A stretch of 64,000 nt of DNA from Eubacterium sp. (GCA_017614395.1 JAGABX010000091.1:1-64000), one strand, 5' to 3'. Counted from the first letter of the stretch, positions 18,494 through 28,105 are shown. Program-made: numbers and translations. The notes: generated by a model from the sequence alone, not told the origin.

Positions 18494-19030
18494 ATGGCTG
18501 GTTACAGAAAATTGGGCAGGACGTCCAGTCAGAGAAAAGCGTTGCTGCGTAATCAGGTAACAAACCTGATTTATCACGGCCGTATCATTACCACAGAAGC
18601 AAAGGCAAAGGAGATCCGCAAGATTGCAGAGGGACTCATTGCCATGGCAGTTCGTGAAAAGGATAATTATGAGACTGTGACTGTTGAGCAGAAGGTTCCG
18701 AAGACCGATGTTGACGGCAAGAGGATCCGCGAGACGCAGGATGGTAAGAAGGTAGTTGTATATGATACCGTGAGCAAGGAGATCAAAAAGGATTCACCGT
18801 CACGTTTGCATGCCCGTCGTCAGATGAAAAAGGTTCTTTACAACGTTAAAGAGGTTCCGAATGAGACGGCAGGACGTAAAAAGCATACCAGGGAGATTGA
18901 TCTGACTAACAAGCTTTTTGACGAAATTGCTCCGAAATATGCGAACCGAAACGGCGGTTACACACGTATTGTGAAGATCGGACCGCGCAAGGGTGATGCA
19001 GCTATGGAGGTTGTTATCGAGTTAGTTTAA
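18494..19030 (+). CDS. rplQ: Ribosomal protein L17 (bL17), long clostridial form
   Basis: 178 residues from the ATG at 18494, 5 nt after GGAGG (18484-18488); two earlier in-frame ATGs overlap or abut that site. It begins [20 protein letters not shown], the hallmark start, and ends [22 protein letters not shown]. The middle part (about residues 60-130) is an extra polar region absent from the ~120-residue E. coli protein. To my knowledge a longer L17 is common in Lachnospiraceae, so this one is probably lineage-wide. It is the last gene of the ribosomal cluster. Confidence 0.95.
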   Translation: MAGYRKLGRTSSQRKALLRNQVTNLIYHGRIITTEAKAKEIRKIAEGLIAMAVREKDNYETVTVEQKVPKTDVDGKRIRETQDGKKVVVYDTVSKEIKKDSPSRLHARRQMKKVLYNVKEVPNETAGRKKHTREIDLTNKLFDEIAPKYANRNGGYTRIVKIGPRKGDAAMEVVIELV

Positions 19031-19079
19031 TTCGATATCATTGATTTGTTTTCAATTCGGATAGTTGAGGCCTGTGTTT

Positions 19080-19904
19080 ATGATTAAGGCAGAGGGTATC
19101 ACATACGAATATATCCGTCGCGATGATCACGACGAAGTAGTAGCGGTGGAGACAGCGTTGAACGCTGTCTCTTTTCGCATTGAAACAGGACAGTTTATCG
19201 GTATTATCGGCGCTAATGGTTCCGGAAAATCAACCTTGGCCAAGCATCTGAATGCTCTGTTGGTTCCCGAGGAAGGCGCATTGTGGGTTGATGATATTAA
19301 CACCCGTGACAAAGATCTTATATTTGAGGTTCGTCAGAAAGTCGGCATGGTATTCCAAAACCCGGATAATCAGATTGTTCACGACATAGTGGAGGACGAT
19401 ATCGCATTCGGACCGGAGAACCTCGGAGTGCCTCAGGAGGAACTGCGATCAAGGGTTGATGAGGCCCTGGCTGCAGTCGGGATGGGTGAGCATGCAGAGG
19501 ATTCCCCTTTGAGATTATCGGGCGGTCAGAAGGCGCGTATCGCAATCGCGGGAGTTTTAGCTATGCGTCCGAAATGCATCGTTTTCGATGAGTCTACCGC
19601 CATGCTGGATCCGTCAGGCCGTGAGGAGGTTCTCGCCGAGGCAAGACGTTTAAACCGTGAGGAAGGCATAACCGTAATCTGGATCACGCATTATCCTGAG
19701 GAACTGGTTGATGCAGATCAGATATTTGTTATGATTAACGGAGAACTTGATATGACGGGTACTCCGGGAGAGGTGTTTTCACAGGTGACGAGGCTTTATG
19801 AGCTGGGGCTCGCTGTCCCTGAGATAGCGAGAATAGCCTATGAGGCGGGAAAACCGATTGCACTGACTGTTGATGAGTTTGTTGAGAACTATTCAGGTAC
19901 ATAA
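19080..19904 (+). CDS. ecfA1: ECF transporter ATPase EcfA1
   Basis: 274 residues from the ATG at 19080 (GAGG 9 nt upstream); a TTG-initiated longer frame is rejected. It has Walker A GANGSGKST, a Q-loop FQNPDNQIV typical of ECF ATPases, the signature LSGGQKARIAIAG, and Walker B VFDESTAMLDP followed by the switch His in WITHYPEEL. It energises vitamin and metal uptake by pairing with EcfA2 and EcfT; substrate-binding S components are encoded elsewhere. The position directly after rplQ is the standard Firmicutes location. Confidence 0.95.
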   Translation: MIKAEGITYEYIRRDDHDEVVAVETALNAVSFRIETGQFIGIIGANGSGKSTLAKHLNALLVPEEGALWVDDINTRDKDLIFEVRQKVGMVFQNPDNQIVHDIVEDDIAFGPENLGVPQEELRSRVDEALAAVGMGEHAEDSPLRLSGGQKARIAIAGVLAMRPKCIVFDESTAMLDPSGREEVLAEARRLNREEGITVIWITHYPEELVDADQIFVMINGELDMTGTPGEVFSQVTRLYELGLAVPEIARIAYEAGKPIALTVDEFVENYSGT

Positions 19905-20006
19905 CGGGGTTACCTGATCCTTTGCTCGGGGCACACTTTATTCGCTCCTCGCGGGCTCGTCGCTCATGCGTTTGCAATGCCCCTCGCATTCGGACAGGTA
20001 ACCCCG
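19905..20006 (+). repeat. 102-bp imperfect palindrome with perfect 12-bp ends, between ecfA1 and ecfT
   Basis: CGGGGTTACCTG (19905-19916) is perfectly inverted at 19995-20006. A second matching pair lies inside (GGGGCA near 19928-19933 and TGCCCC near 19978-19983), and the centre is rich in CGCTC/GCGGG words. The stretch starts one base after the ecfA1 stop and carries no gene. It could be a mobile palindromic repeat (MITE/REP-like) or an mRNA-stabilising hairpin within the ecf operon. Only one copy is seen in this window. Confidence 0.55.
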
Positions 20007-20058
20007 CGAGAACACCAGTGCAGATTGGAATTATATACTAAGTGGAAGGAATCTGGCG

Positions 20059-20871
20059 ATGCTAAGGAATATGACTATAGGAAGTTATTATCCGGTCGAG
20101 TCGGTGATTCATCGGCTGGATCCGAGGGTTAAAATTATAGCTGTATTGGTGTATCTTGTATCGCTGTTTTTGTTCTCTAATTTTATCGGATACGCTGTTG
20201 TTACAGTGTTTTTATTGACTGTTATTTTTCTGTCAAAGGTGCCTGTTTTTCATATACTCAAAGGGATGAGAGTTATCATCTTTTTACTGATATTTACATC
20301 GTTTTTTAATCTATTTTTTACCAAGGGTGACATACTGTGGGAATGGGAATTTATTCACATTACATATCAGGGTGTCAGGCAGGCAATTTTTATGGCGATG
20401 AGGCTGATATATTTAGTAGTCGGATCGTCGATGCTGACCTATACCACCACGCCCGGTGAGCTGACTGAGGCTATTGAATCACTGTTATGCTGGCTGAAGG
20501 TGTTTCGTGTCCCGGTTCATGATTTTGCGATGATGATGTCGCTGGCGTTACGGTTTATCCCGCTGCTGTTACAGGAAACAAATCGCATCATTGATGCTCA
20601 GAGTGCGCGTGGGGCGGATATAGAAAACGGTCATTTGATAAAAAAGATGAGATCGCTTACCTCGATTTTGGTTCCGCTGATAGTCTCGGCAACCAGGCGC
20701 GCCTATGAGCTCGGCATGGCTATGGAGTCACGCTGTTACAATTGCGGGAAAAAGAGGACCAAACTGAAACCTCTGCACTACCGAATATGTGATGTGCTGA
20801 TGTATCCCATGATGGCAGCGTATATTGTCGGAATCATATTGGTTGATCGGATACCTTGGCAGATTTTTTAG
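20059..20871 (+). CDS. ecfT: ECF transporter transmembrane subunit EcfT
   Basis: 270 residues. It begins TIGSYYPVESVIHRLDPRVKI, the EcfT hallmark, followed by four to five membrane helices. The coupling helix motif QSARGAD (about residues 180-186) docks onto the two ATPases. The last ~40 residues add one more hydrophobic segment. It lies between ecfA1 and ecfA2, whereas the usual order is ecfA1-ecfA2-ecfT. Confidence 0.93.
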   Translation: MLRNMTIGSYYPVESVIHRLDPRVKIIAVLVYLVSLFLFSNFIGYAVVTVFLLTVIFLSKVPVFHILKGMRVIIFLLIFTSFFNLFFTKGDILWEWEFIHITYQGVRQAIFMAMRLIYLVVGSSMLTYTTTPGELTEAIESLLCWLKVFRVPVHDFAMMMSLALRFIPLLLQETNRIIDAQSARGADIENGHLIKKMRSLTSILVPLIVSATRRAYELGMAMESRCYNCGKKRTKLKPLHYRICDVLMYPMMAAYIVGIILVDRIPWQIF

Positions 20872-20894
20872 CTTGCAATTCATATAAAAAGCCC

Positions 20895-20923
20895 TTGCGT
20901 ATGCGGGGCATTTTTTGTATAAT
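20895..20923 (+). promoter_or_regulatory. Promoter upstream of ecfA2
   Basis: TTGCGT (20895-20900), a 17-nt spacer and TATAAT (20918-20923), about 60 nt before the ecfA2 start. The same bases form a weak GCCC/GGGC hairpin followed by a T-run, so the segment could also act as a weak terminator after ecfT. If both hold, ecfA2 is partly uncoupled from ecfA1-ecfT. Confidence 0.6.
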
Positions 20924-20984
20924 AGTTTTGTATTGTTTATTTTTGGGGAAGAGCTATTCAAAACATGTGTGGCGGATTAAATCG

Positions 20985-21818
20985 ATGGAAATATTATTAA
21001 ACGAGGTCTCATATATATATGACGAGGGGATGGCATATGAGAAACATGCCCTCGCCGGTGTGAATCTGCGGATCGGTCAGGGTGAGTTTATCGGTTTGAT
21101 CGGTCGGACGGGTTCAGGAAAATCAACTCTTGTAAAGATGATGAATGGCCTGCTGAAACCAACCTATGGCGGAGTATTTGTTGACGGAGAGGATATAAAC
21201 GAACGGGGATATAAACTGAATAAACTGCGTGGGCGTGTCGGACTGGTTTTTCAGTATCCGGAGCAGCAGCTGTTTGAAAGTACCGTATTGAAGGATGTTC
21301 TGTTCGGACCGAACAATCAGGGGTTGGAGGAGCTGACTGCTGAGTTGCGTGCCTATGAGGCATTAAAAATCGTCGGAATCGGCCAGGATCTGCTGGATGT
21401 TTCTCCTCTGGCATTATCCGGAGGTCAGAAGCGCAGGGTGGCTATAGCGGGAGTGTTGGCAATGCAGCCGGAGGTACTGATCCTCGATGAACCGACTGCG
21501 GGGCTGGATCCTGCGGGTCGTGAGGATATTTTTGCTCTTCTTCATGAACTTCATGAGGAAAAGAATATCACGGTAATACTGATATCCCACTCCATGGAGG
21601 ATGTAGCCGAGCATACAGGCCGGGTTATCGTGATGAATGACGGTCGTATAGTTATGGATGATTCCCCGGAATCGGTATTTGCGGATGCAGCAGAACTCGA
21701 ACAGATCGGTCTGCGCCCACCGGTGGCGGCACGTCTCGCAGGGGCGTTACGTTCGCACGGAGTGGATATTCCATCAGGAGTTATAACCAGGAATCAGATT
21801 GTTAATGTAATAAAATAG
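20985..21818 (+). CDS. ecfA2: ECF transporter ATPase EcfA2
   Basis: 277 residues from the ATG at 20985. An open frame continues upstream into ecfT, but its product would be a nonsense leader, and the promoter at 20895-20923 lies inside it. The motifs are Walker A GRTGSGKST, Q-loop FQYPEQQLFE, signature LSGGQKRRVAIAG, Walker B LILDEPTAGLDP and switch His in ISHSMEDV. It pairs with EcfA1 on EcfT. The ribosome binding site is weak, which fits its separate control. Confidence 0.94.
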   Translation: MEILLNEVSYIYDEGMAYEKHALAGVNLRIGQGEFIGLIGRTGSGKSTLVKMMNGLLKPTYGGVFVDGEDINERGYKLNKLRGRVGLVFQYPEQQLFESTVLKDVLFGPNNQGLEELTAELRAYEALKIVGIGQDLLDVSPLALSGGQKRRVAIAGVLAMQPEVLILDEPTAGLDPAGREDIFALLHELHEEKNITVILISHSMEDVAEHTGRVIVMNDGRIVMDDSPESVFADAAELEQIGLRPPVAARLAGALRSHGVDIPSGVITRNQIVNVIK

Positions 21819-21845
21819 CGAAAGACTATACATCAAATGCGAGGT

Positions 21846-21860
21846 CTGTATGTTATACAG
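21846..21860 (+). promoter_or_regulatory. Short perfect dyad upstream of the response regulator gene
   Basis: CTGTAT-GTT-ATACAG, a 6-bp inverted repeat about 50 nt before the response regulator start. It could be an operator, for example for autoregulation by the OmpR-type protein, although that family more often uses direct repeats. No convincing -35/-10 pair is seen around it. Confidence 0.25.
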
Positions 21861-21909
21861 TAAACCCGGTCAGTGATGGAACGGTCAATTTGCGGATAGG
21901 GGATTTGTA

Positions 21910-22584
21910 ATGAGAATACTGCTTGCTGAGGACGAACGCGAACTGTCAGATGCTCTGGTAGCGATGCTGGAACACGCCCAGTATGCCGTTGATGCCGTGT
22001 ATAACGGGCGTGATGCATTGGATTATCTCGAGGTGGGTGAATATGACGGGGCGATTCTCGATGTTATGATGCCGGAGATGGATGGGTTTACGGTTGTAAA
22101 AAAACTCCGTGATCAGGGCAATGCGGTTCCGGTGTTGATCCTGACAGCGAAGTCGGAGGTGGATGACCGGGTTTTCGGACTGGATGCGGGCGCAGATGAT
22201 TACCTGACGAAACCATTTGCGATGAAGGAGTTACTGGCGAGAGTTCGTTCAATTACCAGGCGGGCAACCGAGGCAACCAGCGCTGAATTAAAACTCGGAA
22301 ATGTTATTCTCGATTCCGCCTCATACGTATTGAAAACCCCTGACGGCAGCGATCATCTGCCGGGCAAGGAATACCAGCTGCTTGAACTTTTTCTGTCAAA
22401 TCCACATCAGGTAATCTCGACCGAGAGGATCATGGAACGCGTATGGGGATATGAGAGTGAGGCCGAGATAAATACCGTGTGGGTTACGATTTCGGGTCTT
22501 CGTAAGAAACTGGCGGCATTGGGCGCTGATATAGAGATAAAGGCAAAACGCGGGCAGGGGTATTACCTGGAGGAGAAGTCCTGA
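21910..22584 (+). CDS. Two-component response regulator, OmpR family
   Basis: 224 residues. The receiver domain begins MRILLAEDERELSDAL, with the phospho-acceptor Asp at 51 (ILDVMMPEMDG) and the switch Lys in DDYLTKPFAM. The C-terminal winged helix has ISTERIMERVWGYESEAEINTV and ends KAKRGQGYYLEE, typical of OmpR/PhoB DNA-binding domains. It is encoded just upstream of a histidine kinase on the same strand, which is its likely partner. The signal and target genes are unknown. Confidence 0.93.
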   Translation: MRILLAEDERELSDALVAMLEHAQYAVDAVYNGRDALDYLEVGEYDGAILDVMMPEMDGFTVVKKLRDQGNAVPVLILTAKSEVDDRVFGLDAGADDYLTKPFAMKELLARVRSITRRATEATSAELKLGNVILDSASYVLKTPDGSDHLPGKEYQLLELFLSNPHQVISTERIMERVWGYESEAEINTVWVTISGLRKKLAALGADIEIKAKRGQGYYLEEKS

Positions 22585-22654
22585 TATCGACAGAAACGGA
22601 CGGACTTCGTCTGTGTGTCATATAAAACTATGCTGTTTTGAGGAGCGTACTGCT

Positions 22655-24094
22655 ATGAAAAAGCTGAGGATCCGGTTTGTGCTGGCGGCGATGGGCTCCA
22701 TGTTTGCCGTTCTGGCAGCCATAGTCATCGGTATGAATGTCCTGAGTTATATGGATGTGATAAATACTTCTGATCAGGAACTGGAGCGCATAGTCGGAAA
22801 CGGGGGAGAGTATCCGGATCCCGGAGCCGCCCGGAGTGAGGGAGAGACTGTTTCCGGTCCGGCATCGGAAATAGGGAGGAATCCGGCCGACGGTAGCTTA
22901 CAGGTTCTGCCTCCACCGGGTAGCAGCGGCGAAACACCTCCGCCGTTACCAAATAACGGCATCAGTCCGATTGGTGAGGGGGAGATGCCGCCGGGAGGAG
23001 CGGAGGCACCCTATGAGACGCGCTATTTCACCGTTTATTTCCGTGACGGTGCTGTAGTTGGCTCACATATGGATAATATAGCTGCCGTGACGGAAACCGA
23101 GGCTGAGGAGATTGCAACAGCAATTCTGAATGGTGGTTCGGAAAAAGGGTTTTACGAGGGAACCTATCGCTACAGGGTTGCTGCTTACGACAAGTCGGTT
23201 ACAACAACATTCTCTGCAAATAATGATATCGCTGGGGCAACCGGAGTAGTTTATTCCGCCACAGTCGATGCGGATACCATGGTATGTCTGGTAAACTGTG
23301 AGAGGAGACTGGATGCTTTTTCCTATTCACTGTGGATTTCGATAATTGTATCATTAGCGGGCGCGTTAGTTGTGTTTTTACTTGTGCTTTTTACGTCAAA
23401 ACTGGTATTCCGTCCTGTTGAGGCGAGTGAACGCAAGCAAAAACAATTCCTCACGGATGCCAGCCATGAACTGAAAACACCTCTTGCTATCATCTCCGCG
23501 AATACTGAGGTCATGGAGATGGAGAGCGGCGAGACGAAATGGATCGCGAGCACCAGGCATCAGGTCGAGAGACTTACCGGGTTAGTTGAGCAGATGGTGG
23601 CATTAACGAGATTGGATGAAACGGATTTCGGCGGGGAGCCGGAGAGAATTTCATTCAGTGATATTCTGCGGGAAACAGCGGACAGTTATCAGGCGCCTGC
23701 GGAGGTCGCGAACAAAAAACTGAAAACAGAGATCGGAAACGGAATATATATTCGCGCGAATGAAAAAAACATCCGGCAACTAATCGGCTTGCTGCTTGAT
23801 AATGCAGTGAAATATGCCACGCCGGATACAACCATAGAAGTCGAGCTTTTTTCGAAAGGAAAGCGTGCAGTGATGACTGTTTTCAATCACGCTGATGGGA
23901 TCAAACAGGGAGAAAATGACATTCTGTTTGAGCGTTTTTACAGAAATGACGCATCACGCAGTTCAGAAACAGGAGGCTCCGGCATCGGCCTCTCGGTTGC
24001 AAAATCAATTGTCGAGAGGAGTCATGGCAGGATCAAAGCGTATAGTGATGACGGAGAGAGTCTCAGAATTACGGTTACTCTCCCGATAGCATAA
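22655..24094 (+). CDS. Membrane sensor histidine kinase
   Basis: 479 residues from the ATG at 22655 (GAGGAG upstream); a longer frame is rejected. Membrane segments lie at about residues 7-28 and 225-250 and enclose an extracellular domain. The first third of that domain is a Pro/Gly/Glu-rich flexible stretch (about 50-115). The HisKA motif TDASHELKTPLAII has the phospho-acceptor His at 271. The HATPase part has LIGLLLDNAVKYA (N box), FERFYRNDASRS (F box region) and GGSGIGLSVAKSIVERSHG (G box). It forms a two-gene operon with the response regulator. The sensed signal cannot be inferred. Confidence 0.92.
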   Translation: MKKLRIRFVLAAMGSMFAVLAAIVIGMNVLSYMDVINTSDQELERIVGNGGEYPDPGAARSEGETVSGPASEIGRNPADGSLQVLPPPGSSGETPPPLPNNGISPIGEGEMPPGGAEAPYETRYFTVYFRDGAVVGSHMDNIAAVTETEAEEIATAILNGGSEKGFYEGTYRYRVAAYDKSVTTTFSANNDIAGATGVVYSATVDADTMVCLVNCERRLDAFSYSLWISIIVSLAGALVVFLLVLFTSKLVFRPVEASERKQKQFLTDASHELKTPLAIISANTEVMEMESGETKWIASTRHQVERLTGLVEQMVALTRLDETDFGGEPERISFSDILRETADSYQAPAEVANKKLKTEIGNGIYIRANEKNIRQLIGLLLDNAVKYATPDTTIEVELFSKGKRAVMTVFNHADGIKQGENDILFERFYRNDASRSSETGGSGIGLSVAKSIVERSHGRIKAYSDDGESLRITVTLPIA

Positions 24095-24177
24095 TCAGGA
24101 TTGGTAAACCGATATGTAAATCCGTGTGGAATACAGAAACAAATGTGTTTTGACAGGCGGAAAAACGGAGGATCAAC

Positions 24178-25935
24178 ATGAACATTCAGGGAACGATCGA
24201 TGCAATCGGACAGGCAGACTGGCAGACGATGATGTACGCCGGTTTGTTGGAATTGTCAATAATTTTGACGGTAATTTACGGCGCAGTATGGAGAAAAAGC
24301 TTCGGTATTTACTATACTCTCATATTCGCGTTCATTCCCGTAACTAATCTGGGTTACATGCTGTTATCACTTGCGAATGACGAAAATGAGGCTTTGATTG
24401 CGCAAAAAGTAATCTATTTGGGCGGATGCTTTTTAATATTCTTTATTACAATGGCTGTTTTTGAAATATGTAATATCAATATCCCTAAATGGCTCAAAAT
24501 CATTATGCTGTATTTCTGTTCGGAATTGTTTATGTCAGTTGCGACAACGGAATTTACCGGTCTTTTTTACAAAAAGGTTATGCTGAAAAAAATAGAAGGC
24601 ATAACTATATTTACAAAAGTTTACGGTCCGGCGCATACAGTTTTTTTGATAACAATCGCAGCTATGTTTGTGATGGGAGTTATTGCAATATTCTATTCGT
24701 TGTTTTTCAAAAAAAATGTATCAAATAAACGTATCATTCTCCTGCTTTTGACAGAAACGATTGCCATAGCTGCATTTTTCGGTTGGAAATTTCTCGGAAT
24801 TCAATATGATTTTACTGCAGTAGCGTTTGTATTGATACAGCTTATTTTTCTTTTTATCATACGACGCATATCGCTGTTTAATATACGCGACACCATAATT
24901 GACTCCATAACACTGTTGGGAGATGAAGGTTTTATTTCGTTCGACAAAAAGTTGAAATATATCGGCTGCATCGGAATTGCTGCGGATGTTTTTCCTGAAC
25001 TGAAAAAAACTCAGGTTGATCGAAAGGTCAAAAAAAATGAGTTTTTCAAAAGAGAATTTCTTCCCATGCTTGAGGATTTCAAAAAAAAGGGGAGATCTGT
25101 TCCGAGAAACGTTGAGAGGTGGGGCGAACACAGGAAAACGATTTATCAGCTTACGGTGAATCCGTTATATAACGGGAGAAAAAGATCCGGCTATCAGATA
25201 CATATTGTCGATGATACACTTGATCGTATGGAAATAGACGGCATCAGCAGGTGGAATGATGCTCTGCAGGAGAGAGTCGATGAAAAAACCAGAAACCTGA
25301 AAATTATGCATAACAATCTCATAATGTCAATGGCGACCATGGTTGAATCAAGGGATAATTCCACCGGAGGTCATATCAGGAGAACCAGTGACTGCGTGAG
25401 GATACTGATTGACGAGATGAAAAAGGATCCCGAATGTAAGATTGCAAGGAATGATAAATTCTGCAAAAACCTGATCAAAGCGGCGCCGATGCACGACCTC
25501 GGCAAGATTGCGGTACCGGATGAAATTTTGCAGAAACCGGGACGATTTACCGATGAGGAATTTGAAAAAATGAAAATGCACGCCGCAGAGGGTGCGCGAA
25601 TAGTTCATGAAATTCTGAAAGACACAGAAGATGAGGATTTTCACAAACTGGCAGAAAATGTTGCTCACTACCACCATGAGAGGATGGACGGATCGGGTTA
25701 TCCGGAGGGACTTGTCGGTGAGAAAATTCCGATCGAGGCTCGCATCATGGCGATCGCGGATGTATATGATGCGTTAGTGAGCAAGAGGGTTTACAAGGAC
25801 AGGATGTCATTTGAAAAAGCAGACGGGATCATCATGGAGAGTTTCGGTAAACACTTTGATCCGGGATTAGAGAAGTATTACATCGCTGCCCGCCCCCGTC
25901 TCGAGCAGTATTACAAGGATTTGGATGATGAGTGA
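24178..25935 (+). CDS. 7TM sensor with C-terminal HD-GYP domain (putative cyclic-di-GMP phosphodiesterase)
   Basis: 585 residues. The N-terminal ~240 residues form about seven membrane helices in the arrangement of 7TM histidine-kinase-type sensors. A PAS-like linker region (about 240-365) and a short coiled coil follow. The HD-GYP domain has MHDLGKIAVPDEIL (HD at 439-440), YHHERMDGSGYPEGL and ADVYDALVSKRVYKD. HD-GYP enzymes hydrolyse cyclic di-GMP in the cytoplasm; the residues expected for metal binding are present. A GGAGG site precedes the ATG. A PilZ-domain protein is encoded 7 kb downstream. Confidence 0.92.
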   Translation: MNIQGTIDAIGQADWQTMMYAGLLELSIILTVIYGAVWRKSFGIYYTLIFAFIPVTNLGYMLLSLANDENEALIAQKVIYLGGCFLIFFITMAVFEICNINIPKWLKIIMLYFCSELFMSVATTEFTGLFYKKVMLKKIEGITIFTKVYGPAHTVFLITIAAMFVMGVIAIFYSLFFKKNVSNKRIILLLLTETIAIAAFFGWKFLGIQYDFTAVAFVLIQLIFLFIIRRISLFNIRDTIIDSITLLGDEGFISFDKKLKYIGCIGIAADVFPELKKTQVDRKVKKNEFFKREFLPMLEDFKKKGRSVPRNVERWGEHRKTIYQLTVNPLYNGRKRSGYQIHIVDDTLDRMEIDGISRWNDALQERVDEKTRNLKIMHNNLIMSMATMVESRDNSTGGHIRRTSDCVRILIDEMKKDPECKIARNDKFCKNLIKAAPMHDLGKIAVPDEILQKPGRFTDEEFEKMKMHAAEGARIVHEILKDTEDEDFHKLAENVAHYHHERMDGSGYPEGLVGEKIPIEARIMAIADVYDALVSKRVYKDRMSFEKADGIIMESFGKHFDPGLEKYYIAARPRLEQYYKDLDDE

Positions 25936-26035
25936 GTTTCATGGTTTTGAGAAAATAGCGAAAAATTCGTACTTTTTTAAAATGTAGCCGTAAAAAATCG
26001 ATGTAGACTGAAAAATTGTCGGGAGTTCAGGATCA

Positions 26036-26302
26036 ATGATAAATGGGATCAACAGACTTGCTGAGTTGGAAAGCTCCGATAGTGAAGCGGAACGTGATAT
26101 CAGTGGACTTGAGGATATGATAGGTTATTTCAATTGTATCAGCGAGGTTGATACTGAAGGAGTGAAACCGTTAATACAGCCTTTTGAAGATAATGAGATA
26201 CCGCTCCGGGAGGATGTTTCCGCCGATGAGAGGAATGATGTTCTGAGTCGGAATGCGCCTCTCATGAGGGACGGTATGGTAGTTACACCGAGGAGTATAT
26301 GA
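26036..26302 (+). CDS. gatC: Asp/Glu-tRNA amidotransferase subunit GatC
   Basis: 88 residues, normal GatC length. It has the FNCISEVDTEGVKPL and PLREDVSADERNDVLSRNAP stretches of the family; this small subunit wraps around GatA. The start is uncertain because no strong Shine-Dalgarno is visible before the ATG at 26036. It is followed about 90 nt later by gatA. GatCAB converts Glu-tRNA(Gln) and Asp-tRNA(Asn) to the correctly charged forms. Confidence 0.88.
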   Translation: MINGINRLAELESSDSEAERDISGLEDMIGYFNCISEVDTEGVKPLIQPFEDNEIPLREDVSADERNDVLSRNAPLMRDGMVVTPRSI

Positions 26303-26389
26303 AAGAGTTTCGCTTATCTGTGTTATACTATGATCTGAGATGAGTATCAGGGTTATGTATTATACCTGGGGTATGAGGTGCAAAAAAAC

Positions 26390-27952
26390 ATGGCAATTGA
26401 CTCAGCATTAGACCTGGCAAGGAAAATCCGCCGTGGGGAATTGTCCGTACCGGAGGCGGTTACGGAAACACTTGCCAATATAGATAAATGTAATGATGAA
26501 ATAAATGCGTTTATTACTGTTACGGACAGGGAACATGTTTTAGAGCGGGCGGAGTTCGTTCAGAGACAGATAGATAACGGAGAACTTGACGGGAGTTTAC
26601 TGGCAGGTGTACCGATTGCGGTCAAGGACAACATCAGTGTTAAGGATATGCCGTTGACCTGCGGTTCGCGGATGCTGGCAGGGGATTTGACGAATCGATT
26701 CGGAACCGGTCAGTCTGATAATATACAGATTAACGGATCGGAGAATGATCAAGCAGAGACGAAATACATGGCAACTTATTCATCTACGGCGGTGGAACGG
26801 TTGGAACAGGCAGGAGCTGTCGTCATCGGGAAAACCAACATGGATGAGTTCGGCATGGGTTCAACTACGGAGACCTCCGTTTACGGTGCTACAAAAAACC
26901 CACATGACAACACACGGGTTCCGGGTGGATCCTCCGGAGGTTCGGCAGCGGCTGTGGCAGCAGGGATGGTTCCCTGTGCATTGGGTTCTGACACCGGGGG
27001 TTCGATTCGACAGCCGGCGGCGTACTGCGGTGTGACCGGTCTGAAGCCAACCTACGGAGCGGTTTCGAGATATGGATTGGTGGCATATGGTTCATCTCTT
27101 GAACAGATTGGACCGATAGCCGGGAATGCTGATGACTGTGCCGCAATATTTCAAACGATTTCAGGATGGGATCCGCTGGACTCGACCGGTCGGAAAAAGA
27201 TTAATAACGGAACGCCGCATATGAATAGCATAATAAAAGACAAAAAATCAGCAGGTACGGAGGGTATTACAATTGGTTTACCGAAAGGAATACTGAGTCC
27301 TTTTAGCGAAGAGTCGGTTATTGATGAGCGTATATCTGAGAGAATACTGGAAACCGCCCATAGATTTGAACAGATGGGAGTTTCGATAAAGGAAATTGAC
27401 ATCGGTATGGCCGAATATGTTGTTCCCGCCTATTACATTATTGCCTGCGCCGAGGCAAGTTCAAATCTGTCCCGTTTTGACGGAGTTAAATACGGACACA
27501 GAGCTGTAAATTACGATGATCTCCATGAAATGCTGCGCAAATCACGAACAGAGGGTTTTGGAGAGGAGGTTCGCCGACGTATCAGATTGGGCACCTTTGT
27601 TCTCTCAGAAGGCTACTATGATGCTTATTATAAAAAAGCATGTCAGGTGCGTCGCCTGATAAAGAACGCCTATGACAAGGCATTTGATCAGGTGGACATG
27701 ATCCTGATGCCGGTTACACCGACGGTGGCACCTAAACTAGGTGAGAGTCTCAATGATCCATTGCGTATGTATCAAGGCGACCTTTTTACTATTCCGGCAA
27801 ATCTGACCGGGTTACCGGCGGTATCATTTCCATGTGGAACGATAGACACAGATGGCTGTGAACTGCCTGTCGGAGCGCAGCTCATCGGCAGGGCGTTTTC
27901 AGAAGAAAAACAGTTGGCGTTAGTCCGCGCATTTCAGAGAAAAACCGGTTGA
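26390..27952 (+). CDS. gatA: Asp/Glu-tRNA amidotransferase subunit GatA, with an inserted loop
   Basis: 520 residues from the ATG at 26390; the in-frame GTG at 26378 overlaps the GAGGTG site. It is an amidase-signature enzyme: catalytic Lys79 in GVPIAVKDN, the Gly/Ser-rich [15 protein letters not shown], and the [15 protein letters not shown] nucleophile loop. Between LAGDLTNRF and [16 protein letters not shown] lies a polar stretch ([23 protein letters not shown] about 26703-26770) where other GatA proteins have only a few residues. A smaller polar expansion follows WDPLDSTG. Its stop codon overlaps the -35 box of the antitoxin promoter downstream. Confidence 0.95.
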   Translation: MAIDSALDLARKIRRGELSVPEAVTETLANIDKCNDEINAFITVTDREHVLERAEFVQRQIDNGELDGSLLAGVPIAVKDNISVKDMPLTCGSRMLAGDLTNRFGTGQSDNIQINGSENDQAETKYMATYSSTAVERLEQAGAVVIGKTNMDEFGMGSTTETSVYGATKNPHDNTRVPGGSSGGSAAAVAAGMVPCALGSDTGGSIRQPAAYCGVTGLKPTYGAVSRYGLVAYGSSLEQIGPIAGNADDCAAIFQTISGWDPLDSTGRKKINNGTPHMNSIIKDKKSAGTEGITIGLPKGILSPFSEESVIDERISERILETAHRFEQMGVSIKEIDIGMAEYVVPAYYIIACAEASSNLSRFDGVKYGHRAVNYDDLHEMLRKSRTEGFGEEVRRRIRLGTFVLSEGYYDAYYKKACQVRRLIKNAYDKAFDQVDMILMPVTPTVAPKLGESLNDPLRMYQGDLFTIPANLTGLPAVSFPCGTIDTDGCELPVGAQLIGRAFSEEKQLALVRAFQRKTG

Positions 27953-27977
27953 CAAAAACGCGCGGTGGTGGTATATT
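27949..27977 (+). promoter_or_regulatory. Promoter of the antitoxin RNA
   Basis: TTGACA (27949-27954), a 17-nt spacer and TATATT (27972-27977). It overlaps the gatA stop codon and points at a terminator only about 70 nt downstream, so its product is a short untranslated RNA. Confidence 0.8.
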
Positions 27978-27983
27978 GATATT

Positions 27984-28054
27984 GGAGTACGAGTGATGAG
28001 TGAGTATTTCCAAGGCAACAAAACCCCCGCGAGCGCCATCTCGCGGGGGTTTTT
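27984..28054 (+). ncRNA. Putative antitoxin RNA (RNAII-like) of a type I toxin-antitoxin locus
   Basis: About 70 nt, from the promoter at 27949-27977 to the hairpin ending at 28049. Its 5' half (27995-28016) is a 20/22 match to plus-strand positions 28171-28192, which is the antisense of the toxin start region. It could therefore pair in trans with the toxin mRNA over its ATG. The 3' half is the shared bidirectional terminator. Length, layout and repeat placement match RNAII of the enterococcal par/Fst system. The transcript is inferred, not observed. Confidence 0.7.
28020..28054 (+). terminator. Bidirectional terminator shared by antitoxin RNA and toxin mRNA
   Basis: CCCCCGCGAG (28024-28033), loop CGCCAT and CTCGCGGGGG (28040-28049), flanked by AAAA and TTTTT. 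The perfect 14-bp stem with T-runs reads as an intrinsic terminator on both strands. It would also separate gatC-gatA transcription from gatB. Confidence 0.92.
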
Positions 28055-28105
28055 ATTCCCGTTATTGCCGGGTGGGTTTAGTTCCCGAGGCTTGGTTGCC
28101 TTCTG

